Shown: in pieces, positions 1 through 6,718 of the stretch
How the letters are laid out: the number at the start of each line of letters is the position of its first letter
How positions within the stretch are numbered: position 1 is the first letter of the stretch
Source: Candidatus Kaiserbacteria bacterium CG_4_10_14_0_2_um_filter_50_16
GTDB lineage: Bacteria; Patescibacteriota; Minisyncoccia; Phycocordibacterales; Phycocordibacteraceae
Direction of reading: 5' to 3'
Assembly: GCA_002793115.1 (NCBI GenBank)
Contig: PFPP01000046.1
Coordinates: forward strand, 1 to 12,898
DNA length: 12,898 nt
Notes under the pieces: generated by a model
What the model saw: only the letters and a program-made list of their open reading frames with translations
Told to the model about the DNA's origin: nothing
The model's database searches: none
Program-made: the position numbers and the translations under genes

Positions 1-40
1 TCCGTTCAAAATAGGTTCGGATTTCGTCAAACAAACGCAC
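1..40 (-). CDS. Possible 5' end of a divergent gene (partial, tentative)
   Basis: Reading the minus strand leftward from a GTG at 40-38 gives an open frame that starts MRLFDEIRTYFER and runs off the window. The peptide looks like an ordinary protein N terminus and would be divergent from the secreted protein that starts at 124. An in-frame TAA lies about 15 nt upstream of the GTG, so the start must be close to it. I see no convincing -10 box at the distance used by other genes here, and thirteen codons are too few to identify a family. This is only a possibility. Confidence 0.22.
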   Translation of the reverse strand, partial: MRLFDEIRTYFER

Positions 41-47
41 TCGGGTA

Positions 48-76
48 TCGACTTTTTATGGGGTACGTGATACAAT
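48..76 (+). promoter_or_regulatory. Promoter (-35 TCGACT, extended -10 TGA-TACAAT)
   Basis: TCGACT at 48-53 and TACAAT at 71-76 are separated by 17 bp. A TG one base before the -10 makes it an extended -10. Transcription would start near 83, giving a leader of about 40 nt to the ATG at 124. This argues against the ATG at 58, which lies inside the promoter. It is one of the few promoters here with a recognisable -35. Confidence 0.55.
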
Positions 77-123
77 GCCTTCGTTACTGGACTGAAAGTC
101 ATTTATTAAATAATCGCATCAGT

Positions 124-786
124 ATGTCACCAAAAATCAACGGTTCTCTTATGGTCTCGGTGTGTGTTTCCGCACTGTTTCTTTCCCCGTTAGTTACTAG
201 CGCACAGAGCTTGGCGGCTCCCACGCTCACCCTTGCCGTGAGTAAAACATCCATCGTCGCTAACGCTAAGCCAGCATACAACGATCTGCCGACCATTTCT
301 TGGTCATCCACGAACGCCACATCATGCAGCGCTTCTGGTACTGGGTGGAGCGGTGCTGTCGCCCTCGCCGGCAATCAAAAAGTCAATCCGCCAGTGACGA
401 CAACGTATACGATGACTTGTGCGGGTGCTGGCGGTTCGTCGCAAAGTAGCGTGACGCTTACCGTGATGCCCGCGGGCACTACGCAAGTCGCCAGCGTGAT
501 CGGCGCTTTCGATCAGATGACGAATAATGCTACTGCCCAGACACAGGCAGGTTTCAAGCATACCTGGAGTCGTAATTTGCGAGTCGGTTCGTCTTACACT
601 AATGATGTGTACGCTTTGCAAACCGCCCTTACTCTCGAGGGCGTGTACGCCACTGAAATTACCGGCGGCTTTTACAACAAAACGCTTGCAGGCGTCAAGC
701 AATTTCAGCAGAAGTATGGCATAGATTCTACTGGTTTCGTCGGCTCTCTTACGCGCGCACAACTGAACAGATTGTACGGAAACTAG
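124..786 (+). CDS. Secreted Ig-like and peptidoglycan-binding (PG_binding_1) domain protein
   Basis: A 220-residue protein if started at the ATG at 124. The N terminus is a Sec-type signal: a lysine near the start, a hydrophobic stretch (SLMVSVCVSALFLSPLV) and a cleavage-like TSAQS. An Ig-like domain of about 75 residues follows, with ISWSSTNATSC and TTYTMTC segments whose two cysteines could pair. This domain type is common in secreted Parcubacteria proteins. The last 60 residues match a PG_binding_1 domain (VYALQTALTLEGVY, then GVKQFQQKYGID and a final TRAQLNRLYG). It probably binds cell-wall peptidoglycan from outside; no catalytic domain is visible. The frame is open back to base 1, but the promoter at 48-76 and the signal peptide favour 124. 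No Shine-Dalgarno is visible. Confidence 0.85.
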   Translation: MSPKINGSLMVSVCVSALFLSPLVTSAQSLAAPTLTLAVSKTSIVANAKPAYNDLPTISWSSTNATSCSASGTGWSGAVALAGNQKVNPPVTTTYTMTCAGAGGSSQSSVTLTVMPAGTTQVASVIGAFDQMTNNATAQTQAGFKHTWSRNLRVGSSYTNDVYALQTALTLEGVYATEITGGFYNKTLAGVKQFQQKYGIDSTGFVGSLTRAQLNRLYGN

Positions 787-806
787 CTGAATCGCCATTG
801 AAGAAG

Positions 807-815
807 TGGTAGAAT
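807..815 (+). promoter_or_regulatory. Extended -10 (TGG-TAGAAT) of the small membrane protein gene
   Basis: TAGAAT at 810-815 carries an extended TGn. The ATG at 825 lies 9 nt downstream, so the transcript would have almost no leader. No good -35 is visible. It sits in the short gap after the secreted protein gene, so this gene is probably transcribed on its own. Confidence 0.5.
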
Positions 816-824
816 GTGCGCTAT

Positions 825-1109
825 ATGGATCCAGAACTGAAACGGCTACTCGACGAGACCCACACACTGACGAAAGATAATAACCGCATGCTTCGCGCTA
901 TCCGGCGCGATCAGTGGTTCGGTTTTGTAGGGAAGATTATCATCTGGATTATCGTGCTCGCTCTGCCGCTGTATCTCTACCAACAATATCTGCAACCGCT
1001 CATCTCGAAGTTCTCCACGATACCGGGAGTGACTGCTTCAGGACCTTTCGGTCTCCCGACTTCCACCGAATTGCAAAAGCTGATAAACTTCTACAAAGTG
1101 GGGCAATAA
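825..1109 (+). CDS. Small single-helix membrane protein, conserved hypothetical
   Basis: A 94-residue protein starting MDPELKRLL. The first 30 residues are charged and probably helical or coiled coil (LKRLLDETHTLTKDNNRMLRAIRRDQ). One strong membrane helix follows (IIIWIIVLALPLYLYQQYL), then a tail of about 35 residues (PGVTASGPFGLPTSTELQKLINFYK). The RAIRRDQ charge just before the helix suggests the N terminus is cytoplasmic. I recall similar small proteins in Parcubacteria genomes but know no function. A GTG at 816 is an alternative in-frame start; I prefer the ATG at 825 because GTG would directly abut the -10 box. tRNA-Phe begins 10 nt after the stop. Confidence 0.7.
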   Translation: MDPELKRLLDETHTLTKDNNRMLRAIRRDQWFGFVGKIIIWIIVLALPLYLYQQYLQPLISKFSTIPGVTASGPFGLPTSTELQKLINFYKVGQ

Positions 1110-1119
1110 ACTCCGCTAC

Positions 1120-1192
1120 GCTTGGATAGCTCAGTTGGTAGAGCACTTCCCTGAAGAGGAAGGGGTCCCCGGTTCGAGCCCGGGTCCAAGCA
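1120..1192 (+). tRNA. tRNA-Phe (GAA)
   Basis: A 73-nt cloverleaf: acceptor GCTTGGA/TCCAAGC, D stem GCTC/GAGC, anticodon stem CTTCC/GGAAG around loop CTGAAGA with anticodon GAA at 1153-1155, and T arm CCCGG-TTCGAGC-CCGGG. The discriminator is A and the CCA end is not encoded. A possible -10, TAAACT (1107-1112), ends 7 nt before the tRNA. The convergent Hsp20 gene stops 3 nt from the 3' end, so there is no room for a separate terminator. Confidence 0.95.
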
Positions 1193-1194
1193 CA

Positions 1195-1698
1195 TTAGCC
1201 AGCCTTCACACGCAGTTTCGTATGTTTCGCTTTATCGAGCTTGGGGAGAATGATGGTCACGAGGCCGTCCTTGGCGCTCGCGGAAGAGGCATCGGCATCG
1301 ATTTCTTGAGGAAGGAGAATCGTGCGCGAGAACGAGCCCCAGAAGAGTTCACGTGTGAAATAATCGGGGCCGGCGACCTGTTCGCGCTCTATGCGTGATC
1401 CCTCGACTTCAACCATATCGCGGCTTATTGAAATATTGAGCTCATCGGGGCGCACGCCAGCGACAAAAGCGCGAATGATAATATCACTCGCCGTCTGGTG
1501 CACGTCGACCGGGAGCTGTCCCTCGTTCCCGGGAGAATTATCATCGAGCGGTGCTGGACGGCTTGCGGAGCCGTTCGTTCGCACGGGCGTCTCCTTACGC
1601 GATGCTGTCGCCTGAAGCTCTTCATCAAAAGAATCAAAAGCATCGCTGGCCGAGTGGTTGCTGAAGAGACGATCAAAAAACGAGCGTTTCATGTTCAT
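1195..1698 (-). CDS. Hsp20 / alpha-crystallin family small heat shock protein
   Basis: About 167 residues from the ATG at 1698; an ATG at 1692 and a TTG at 1707 are alternative starts. The first 60 residues form a polar, low-complexity arm beginning MKRSFFDRLF. The alpha-crystallin domain follows: LPVDVHQTASDIIIRAFVAG, then LNISISRDMVEVEG, the dimerisation-loop region with YFTRELFWGSFSRTILLP, and DGLVTIILPK. The tail has KLRVK, an I/L-x-I/V motif of the kind used for oligomer assembly. It is expected to act as an ATP-independent holdase in the cytoplasm. It follows the PrsW-like gene with a 5-nt gap (or a TTGA overlap if TTG is used), so the two are probably co-transcribed. I see no heat-shock promoter, CIRCE element or Shine-Dalgarno in front of it. 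Confidence 0.88.
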   Translation of the reverse strand: MNMKRSFFDRLFSNHSASDAFDSFDEELQATASRKETPVRTNGSASRPAPLDDNSPGNEGQLPVDVHQTASDIIIRAFVAGVRPDELNISISRDMVEVEGSRIEREQVAGPDYFTRELFWGSFSRTILLPQEIDADASSASAKDGLVTIILPKLDKAKHTKLRVKAG

Positions 1699-1703
1699 AT
1701 GTG

Positions 1704-2405
1704 TCAAGTGTTATGAAGAAAATTACGATACTGGAAATATTTTAGCACCTCGAATGCCGCGAAGAAAACGAGAGCGACCATCCAGATAAGTGGAAACGCG
1801 GCGAGTGTAATCGAAGCGCCTTGGTTCATAATAAGCATGTTGAAGGCAGTATGCAATGCGGTAGCGAGGATAAGTCCGAGCGCCGATGCAATGATGCGAG
1901 CAAGCGGACGGTACTTCGCTGAAAACGCGAATGCAAAACCGATGGAAGCGGAAGAAACAACATGAACCAGTGTTGATCCGAGAAAGCGCAAGTCGCCGGT
2001 AGAAACACCCATAAGGAAGTTTCCATTGGAGATTGGTAGTAATAAAAAAAGCATATTTTCGACCGCCGCAAAGCCAAGCGCCACGGTGATCATATAGATG
2101 ACGTAATCAGGCGCCTCGTCCACGGCGCTCCGCCAGAGGATACATGCGGCCGCCACGATGTATTTAAGCAATTCTTCGATGAGCGCCCAGGAGGTCAGAA
2201 TCGAAAAATTGCCATAGAGATATGCTTTTGCGTATTGTTCTAAAGGAAGTGCAAGCGGCACCACCATCATGCCAATGACAAAAGCGAGCGCGATGAGCAT
2301 CTTCGGTTCAGGATGACGAGCATCTTCCTTCAAGAGGAAATAGAGCCAAATGAAAGATGGTAAAAGCCCGCCGAGAAATGCGTATCCGAGCATAGTGACA
2401 GTCAT
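1704..2405 (-). CDS. PrsW-family intramembrane metalloprotease
   Basis: A 233-residue polytopic membrane protein with about seven or eight hydrophobic segments. The PrsW/CPBP-like motifs are present in order: EELLKY (residues 77-82), GFAAVEN (111-117), a histidine in STLVHVVSSASIG (about 148) and LHTAFN (184-189). These glutamates and histidines are the expected zinc ligands and catalytic residues of this family. PrsW in Bacillus cleaves an anti-sigma factor; no such substrate is visible here. The ATG forms an ATGA overlap with the valS stop, and TGT-TACAAT ends 6 nt before the ATG inside the valS tail, so it may also be transcribed separately as a leaderless mRNA. Hsp20 follows directly, suggesting a membrane or stress proteostasis unit. 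A GTG start at 2426 is less likely. Confidence 0.82.
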   Translation of the reverse strand: MTVTMLGYAFLGGLLPSFIWLYFLLKEDARHPEPKMLIALAFVIGMMVVPLALPLEQYAKAYLYGNFSILTSWALIEELLKYIVAAACILWRSAVDEAPDYVIYMITVALGFAAVENMLFLLLPISNGNFLMGVSTGDLRFLGSTLVHVVSSASIGFAFAFSAKYRPLARIIASALGLILATALHTAFNMLIMNQGASITLAAFPLIWMVALVFFAAFEVLKYFQYRNFLHNT

Positions 2406-4594
2406 GCCTCTATTGTAACAGGCCACTTCGCGACCATGAGGAAATTATCGTAGTCAGATTGCTTATCCTTCGAAGTTTCGCGCATGAGTAGAGCGAATGA
2501 GGACCAAATTTCTTCGGTGATGAAAGGCATGAAAGGATGGAGAAGCCGTAAGGTATGGTCTAGTAGAATCATCAAAGTTTTTTTTCGAGAAGCTTTGGCT
2601 ATCAGATCATTGCTGTTTAGCGCTTGTTTTGCATATTCGATATATCCATCTGCCAATGTATGCCATATATAGTGGTAAAGTTTTTCAGCGGCCAGGTAAA
2701 TTCGGTATTCATCTATATCTTTTGTTACTTCGAAAATTTTATTTTCTAACTCAATAAGTACAACTTTGTCGTCTTCAGTAAGCGGTGCATCTTGTTTCCA
2801 ATCTGTAGAATTCTCCAAGACGAACCGTGCGATGTTCCAGAGCTTGTTCGCGAAGTGCTTGTATCCCTTTATTTTTTCTTCACTCATGCGCATATCGGTT
2901 CCCGGCGTGTTCCCAACGACAAGTGCCATCCGCGCCGCATCGGAGCCGAATTTTTCTGAGATATGGAGCGGATCCAAATTATTGCCGAGCGATTTAGACA
3001 TCTTGCGCCCCTGCGCATCACGTACGAGGCCGTGGAGGTACACCGCCTTGAAGGGAATAGTGTTGAGAGTGAATTCAGTCATCAGTATCATGCGCGCAAC
3101 CCAGAAAAAAAGGATGTCATAGCCGGTTTCAAGAAGATCAGTCGGGTGATAATTCTGAAGATCGACGGTAGCGTCAGGCCAGCCGAGGGTCGAGAATGTC
3201 CACAGGCCCGATGAGAACCATGTATCGAGCGTATCTTCATCCTGCACCCATCCTGCCTCTTTCGGTTCAATGCCGACCGTTATCTCCTCTCCCCTATACC
3301 AGACCGGAATACGGTGTCCGTACCAGATCTGCCGACTGATGCACCAGTCACGCAGATTCTCCACCCAATGAAAGTATGTTTTTCCAAAATGTTCCGGAAT
3401 AATCTGAATGGTCCCGGAATGCATGGGATTTAGCATCAATTCTTTCAGCGTCTTTCCGCGTCCTTGAATCTTCCTATTTACATCAATAAACCATTGCAGT
3501 TTCGGCAGTGGCTCGATAACGCCGCCAGTTCGTTCGGCGGTCGCGACATTTTGTATTGCGTCCTCTTCTTTTTCTAATAATCCTTCGCTTTTCAGCCAAT
3601 CAACAACAATCTCTCGCGCATCGATAGTTTTCTTGTCCGCGAGGCGTCCGGCGACCGTCATCCGCGCATATTCATTTATGACCGTGACTTCGTGTGAGAG
3701 TTGGTGCCGATCGGCGATATCCCAGTCGATATGGCTATGGGCTGGGGTTATACCGACGGCACCGGTGCCAAAAGCGGGATCGACTTTTTTGTCCGCGACA
3801 ACTTTTATATGGATCGGCACATCACAGAAGACAACATCGTATTCTTTTCCGACGAATATTTCATATCGCGCATCATCAGGATGCACAGCGACCGCAACAT
3901 CACCCACTTTTGTTTCAGGACGCGTAGTTGCGACATGAATGGGAAAATCTTTCGCATAACGGAATGTGTAGAGTTTGGTGTGGCGTTCTTCATATACAAT
4001 CTCATCGTCTGAAATAGTCGTTTGACCCTTCGGGTCCCAGTTGACAATACGATTGCCGCGATAGATAAGGCCGGCGTTATACATCTGTTTGAAAACGGCA
4101 CGAACGGCACGACTGCGCGTTTCGTCGAGTGTAAACGCTTCGCGCGACCAATCAAGAGATGCACCCATCGTCTTCAGTTGGCTCACGATGGTATTGTGGT
4201 TCCCCGTTGCGAACGCTCCGATGCGTTTCAATAACTCTTCACGGCCGAGATCGTGGCGATTTCGACCCTCGTCCTTCTTGATCTGTTTCTCTACGACTGA
4301 CTGCGTCGCGATTGCCGCGTGATCGGTGCCCGGTAGCCAGAGCGTCCGGTAACCACACATGCGCTTATAGCGGATGAAGATGTCCTCGATCGCGATCATA
4401 AGTGCGTGGCCCATATGAAGCCGGCCGGTAACGTTCGGTGGTGGCAACACGATAGTATAGGCCGGTGCATCCGCCTTTGCGATGCCATGTTTTATGCATT
4501 CATCCGGATTAAAAAGACCACTCTTTTCCCATTCCGCATAGATGCGCGTCTCTGTCGAGGCGGGGTTATATGGTTGTAGGAATTTCTCAGGCAT
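2402..4594 (-). CDS. valS: Valyl-tRNA synthetase, short form
   Basis: A 730-residue class I aminoacyl-tRNA synthetase that charges tRNA-Val. PPPNVTGRLHMGHAL (about 51-65) holds the HIGH motif as HMGH. The CP1 editing domain shows ATTRPET (222-228) and GTGAVGITPAH (276-286). NLRDWCISRQIWYGHRIPVW (from about 413) and KMSKS (531-535) complete the catalytic core. The anticodon-binding domain ends at LHPFMPFITEEIW and the protein stops shortly after MVAKWP. It therefore lacks the C-terminal coiled-coil arm of typical bacterial ValRS (about 850-950 residues). The stop is clean and followed by an overlapping gene, so I read this as a natural short form. It starts 28 nt after tsaD, behind its own TGC-TATATT box. 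A tRNA-Val(GAC) lies upstream in the same cluster. Confidence 0.96.
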   Translation of the reverse strand: MPEKFLQPYNPASTETRIYAEWEKSGLFNPDECIKHGIAKADAPAYTIVLPPPNVTGRLHMGHALMIAIEDIFIRYKRMCGYRTLWLPGTDHAAIATQSVVEKQIKKDEGRNRHDLGREELLKRIGAFATGNHNTIVSQLKTMGASLDWSREAFTLDETRSRAVRAVFKQMYNAGLIYRGNRIVNWDPKGQTTISDDEIVYEERHTKLYTFRYAKDFPIHVATTRPETKVGDVAVAVHPDDARYEIFVGKEYDVVFCDVPIHIKVVADKKVDPAFGTGAVGITPAHSHIDWDIADRHQLSHEVTVINEYARMTVAGRLADKKTIDAREIVVDWLKSEGLLEKEEDAIQNVATAERTGGVIEPLPKLQWFIDVNRKIQGRGKTLKELMLNPMHSGTIQIIPEHFGKTYFHWVENLRDWCISRQIWYGHRIPVWYRGEEITVGIEPKEAGWVQDEDTLDTWFSSGLWTFSTLGWPDATVDLQNYHPTDLLETGYDILFFWVARMILMTEFTLNTIPFKAVYLHGLVRDAQGRKMSKSLGNNLDPLHISEKFGSDAARMALVVGNTPGTDMRMSEEKIKGYKHFANKLWNIARFVLENSTDWKQDAPLTEDDKVVLIELENKIFEVTKDIDEYRIYLAAEKLYHYIWHTLADGYIEYAKQALNSNDLIAKASRKKTLMILLDHTLRLLHPFMPFITEEIWSSFALLMRETSKDKQSDYDNFLMVAKWPVTIEA
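2412..2420 (-). promoter_or_regulatory. Extended -10 (TGT-TACAAT) for the PrsW-like gene
   Basis: On the minus strand TGT-TACAAT is followed by AGAGGC and then the ATG at 2405. The 6-nt spacing would place the transcription start on or next to the ATG. The box lies within the last codons of valS. The GAGG in the spacer is only 1 nt from the ATG, too close to work as a Shine-Dalgarno. Confidence 0.5.
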
Positions 4595-4602
4595 TGCTTA
4601 AA

Positions 4603-4611
4603 AATATAGCA
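4603..4611 (-). promoter_or_regulatory. Extended -10 (TGC-TATATT) for valS
   Basis: TGC-TATATT lies in the 28-nt gap between tsaD and valS and ends 8 nt before the valS ATG. The predicted transcript has a leader of only 1-2 nt. No Shine-Dalgarno is visible. valS is probably expressed both from here and by read-through from tsaD. Confidence 0.5.
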
Positions 4612-4622
4612 AATATATGGCG

Positions 4623-5855
4623 TTACGCGAGATGCACATTGCCATTTGCGATTATGGAATCCGGGGCGGAGAAGTCTTTACGGATAGCGCGGCAGAATCC
4701 GGCGAGCGCAATCATGACGGCATTGTCGGTGGCAAGGTCGAGATCGGGTATTCGAAGTTTTACTTCCGGATATTCGCATGCGATATTCTCGCGGAACGTC
4801 CGTCTGATGTGTACGTTTGCTGAAACACCGCCGCCGATGACGAGTGTCCGCGCGCCAGTTTCCGCGAGCGCACGCGCTGTCTTTTTCCACAACACATCGG
4901 CGACAGCACTCTCGAATTCTTCCGCAACATGCTTTGTATCTTCCTCGCTCATTTTCGGATTATTTTTTAGGAGATACAGTACTGCCGTTTTCAATCCAGC
5001 AAACGAAAAATCATAGGTCGCATCATGTAGCATCGGCCGCGGGAGTTTGAATGTGTAGGACATCATACGTCCTACATTTGATGTAGGACGTATGGCGTCC
5101 TTGCGGCGCGCTAACTCGGCGAGGCGCGAAATCTCCGGACCGCCTGGGTAGGGGAGGCCGAGCATGCGCGCGACTTTGTCGAACGCTTCGCCGACTGCAT
5201 CATCACGCGTCCGACCGATAAGCTCATAGTGGAGCCATTCCTTCATAAGTATGAGTTCTGTATGTCCGCCAGAAATGAGTAGCGCGAGCACCGGAAATTG
5301 TATGTTCTCAATCAGCAAGGCCTCGCCTTGCTGAGAGGCAAGAGCGGACAAAATATGTCCTTCCATATGATTTACCGCAACAATCGGTTTCTGCCACGCG
5401 AGCGCAAGCGCCTTGGCGAAGTTGATGCCGACCCAGAGTGCCGGCTCGAGTCCGGGACCGGTCGTGACCGCAATCGCATCAATCGCAGGTCGTTCAGATT
5501 CCGAGATGAAATCGAGAAACGGTTCGCATAGTTCCGGCTCGCGCGACAAGATTATCGCAATCTTGTCGCGTGTCTCTTCACTAATAGCTTGTGTGTCTTC
5601 ATGTAGAAGTTCCGCTTCTTCGAGCGCCGCCTTGAGGAGCGGCACGAGATTCTTCGCATGTTCACGCTTCGCGAGTGTGGGGAAGACGCCACCGTACTCC
5701 CTATGTATCTCAACCTGTGAGAGGAGTGCGTTTCCAAGCACTGTACATACAGCACTTTGTTCGCCTGCCCCGAGTCCTTTCAAGAGGTCGCCGCGGCATT
5801 CGAGTACAGCCAGCGCAGTTTCGTCGCAGGAAGTCTCAACGGCGAGGATGTTCAT
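4623..5855 (-). CDS. tsaD: tRNA t6A37 threonylcarbamoyltransferase TsaD
   Basis: A 410-residue Kae1/TsaD-family protein that transfers threonylcarbamoyl from TC-AMP to A37 of ANN-decoding tRNAs. It starts MNILAVETSCDETALAV, the diagnostic N terminus. The metal-binding HMEGH is at 163-167, followed by SGGHTEL (195-201), TRDDAVGEAFDKVARMLGLPYPGGP, LPRPM (271-275) and GGGVSANVH (341-349). E. coli TsaD is about 337 residues; the excess comes from insertions: about residues 85-122, about 173-184, and a palindrome-encoded stretch at about 253-267 just before LPRPM. Three perfect or near-perfect DNA palindromes fall in these inserts. The frame is open upstream to 6020, but only this start gives the family N terminus. 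The start overlaps the DHH gene end by 20 nt, suggesting translational coupling. Confidence 0.96.
   Translation of the reverse strand: MNILAVETSCDETALAVLECRGDLLKGLGAGEQSAVCTVLGNALLSQVEIHREYGGVFPTLAKREHAKNLVPLLKAALEEAELLHEDTQAISEETRDKIAIILSREPELCEPFLDFISESERPAIDAIAVTTGPGLEPALWVGINFAKALALAWQKPIVAVNHMEGHILSALASQQGEALLIENIQFPVLALLISGGHTELILMKEWLHYELIGRTRDDAVGEAFDKVARMLGLPYPGGPEISRLAELARRKDAIRPTSNVGRMMSYTFKLPRPMLHDATYDFSFAGLKTAVLYLLKNNPKMSEEDTKHVAEEFESAVADVLWKKTARALAETGARTLVIGGGVSANVHIRRTFRENIACEYPEVKLRIPDLDLATDNAVMIALAGFCRAIRKDFSAPDSIIANGNVHLA
5057..5101 (-). repeat. In-frame palindromic element, copy 1 (inside tsaD)
   Basis: A 20-nt arm at 5058-5077 pairs with 5081-5100 around a 3-nt loop, with 18 of 20 positions complementary; the outermost bases 5057 and 5101 also pair. 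Each arm is itself nearly palindromic (GGACAT-CAT-ACGTCC and GGACGT-ATG-GCGTCC). On the coding strand it encodes D-A-I-R-P-T-S-N-V-G-R-M-M-S-Y. This sits between LARRK and the conserved LPRPM of TsaD, at a place where E. coli TsaD has no such stretch. It matches the copy at 7235-7277. Confidence 0.85.
5312..5334 (-). repeat. 23-nt perfect hairpin inside tsaD
   Basis: TCAGCAAGGC and GCCTTGCTGA form a perfect 10-bp stem around a 3-nt CTC loop. It encodes about S-Q-Q-G-E-A-L-L, between GHILSALA and QFPVLALLISGGHT. E. coli TsaD is about eight residues shorter in this region, about the size of the hairpin. It may be a second type of inserted palindrome. Confidence 0.55.
5542..5570 (-). repeat. 29-nt perfect hairpin inside tsaD
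   Basis: CGCGACAAGATT and AATCTTGTCGCG form a perfect 12-bp stem around ATCGC. It encodes about T-R-D-K-I-A-I-I-L-S-R in the acidic insert before ERPAIDAIAV. It has no sequence similarity to the 43-nt element. By my rough count a 12-bp perfect short-loop hairpin is not expected by chance in 13 kb. Confidence 0.5.
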
Positions 5856-6702
5856 GCTTTTGGATAACCGTCCATGGAAGCGGCTCGCCCCATGGGAGCC
5901 GGAATGCGGATGCTTGAGGATGCCCATTACCGCCGTATTTCCGCGCGATGACCGAGACGTCGACCGATGGATCGCTTCGGAGCGACACATTAAGTATATC
6001 CCCGTGAAAATTCGCAACAATGCCGATGGGCGGTTTCAGACACGCGAGCCGATTTCCAACATCCGAAGCAAACATATCGGCGGCAGTTACGAGGTAACAT
6101 TCGAATCCTTCGAATGAAATGAGTGTCGCCTTATTGGCAATCTGTTCAACCAATATGGCGAAATGTTCCGCATAAATTTTCCCCTTTTCAATCATCAACC
6201 CTCGCGTCCTACTCTCTTCGAGTTCTTGCGCGAGGCGGTCCCATTCCTCGAACGTAAATCGATGCGCATAGACATAAGAAAGCACTGCGCGGGAGTCGGG
6301 TAATGTAAAAACGTAGAGATCGCCGTCTTCTACATATGTCAATAATGTTGGAACGGGAACAGTATGATGAAAATAACTCCATGCAATAGTCGCACCCGAG
6401 TGTTTTTTGTCGAACACATATATCGGCATGCTCTCAACGACTTCCTTGGAGCCGAGGTGATGATCGAGGACGGTCACTGAAGCGGCTGTTTCTACGATGT
6501 TGTCCATAACGTCTTGCGGGTAGCAGAAATCTATAAAGTACAACGTCCTGCCAGCAAGGCCCTCGGGCACGGTGTGTCCGTGCTTTACGGGAATATATTC
6601 CGCAGTGTCGCCGAACTTCTTCCATGCGGCGTACGCGCCGCCGAAACCATCGGGACAGCCGCCGTGATAGAGAATCGCGATATCTTTACTATGTTCGTGC
6701 AT
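5836..6702 (-). CDS. DHH-superfamily phosphoesterase, NrnB-like
   Basis: A 288-residue protein starting MHEHSKDIAILYHGGC. DHH-family metal motifs appear in order: HGGCPDGFGGAYAA near the N terminus, YFIDFCYP, VLDHHLGSKE (the DHH), and YVEDGDL. The C-terminal DHHA1 domain carries KYGGNGHPQASAF. The family includes NrnB oligoribonuclease and c-di-nucleotide or pAp phosphatases; the CPDG form of motif I is closest to the NrnB/COG2404 type. A role in clearing short RNA oligonucleotides or linear dinucleotides in the cytoplasm is inferred. TACACT ends exactly 6 nt before the ATG. The gene begins 16 nt after the methyltransferase stop and overlaps tsaD by 20 nt. A TTG at 6729 is an alternative start. 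Confidence 0.87.
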   Translation of the reverse strand: MHEHSKDIAILYHGGCPDGFGGAYAAWKKFGDTAEYIPVKHGHTVPEGLAGRTLYFIDFCYPQDVMDNIVETAASVTVLDHHLGSKEVVESMPIYVFDKKHSGATIAWSYFHHTVPVPTLLTYVEDGDLYVFTLPDSRAVLSYVYAHRFTFEEWDRLAQELEESRTRGLMIEKGKIYAEHFAILVEQIANKATLISFEGFECYLVTAADMFASDVGNRLACLKPPIGIVANFHGDILNVSLRSDPSVDVSVIARKYGGNGHPQASAFRLPWGEPLPWTVIQKHEHPRR

Positions 6703-6708
6703 ATATTT

Positions 6709-6714
6709 AGTGTA
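6709..6714 (-). promoter_or_regulatory. -10 box (TACACT) for the DHH gene
   Basis: TACACT lies in the gap between the methyltransferase stop and the DHH start and is followed by AAATAT and the ATG at 6702. The spacing is 6 nt, as for other genes here. There is no TGn extension and no clear -35. Confidence 0.4.
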
Positions 6715-6718
6715 CCGT

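Noticed and set aside
322..867. A 181-codon minus-strand ORF opposite the secreted protein
   Set aside because: Its composition (Arg, Ser and His rich) is that of an antisense shadow, and the + strand has a promoter, signal peptide and known domains.
2402..2404. TGA recoding (Gly) as in some CPR lineages
   Set aside because: TGA ends valS, the PrsW gene and rlmB at sensible places with ATGA overlaps, and no conserved protein here contains an internal TGA.
5856..6020. A 55-residue N-terminal extension of TsaD
   Set aside because: It lies inside the DHH gene, and the family N terminus MNILAVETS starts at 5855.
5413..6117. A 234-codon + strand ORF opposite tsaD and the DHH gene
   Set aside because: It is serine- and arginine-rich antisense sequence with no recognisable domain, opposite two clearly conserved genes.
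6632..6647. Short hairpin GCGGCG-TACG-CGCCGC in the DHH gene
   Set aside because: A 6-bp stem in an alanine-rich coding stretch (AYAAW) is expected by chance.
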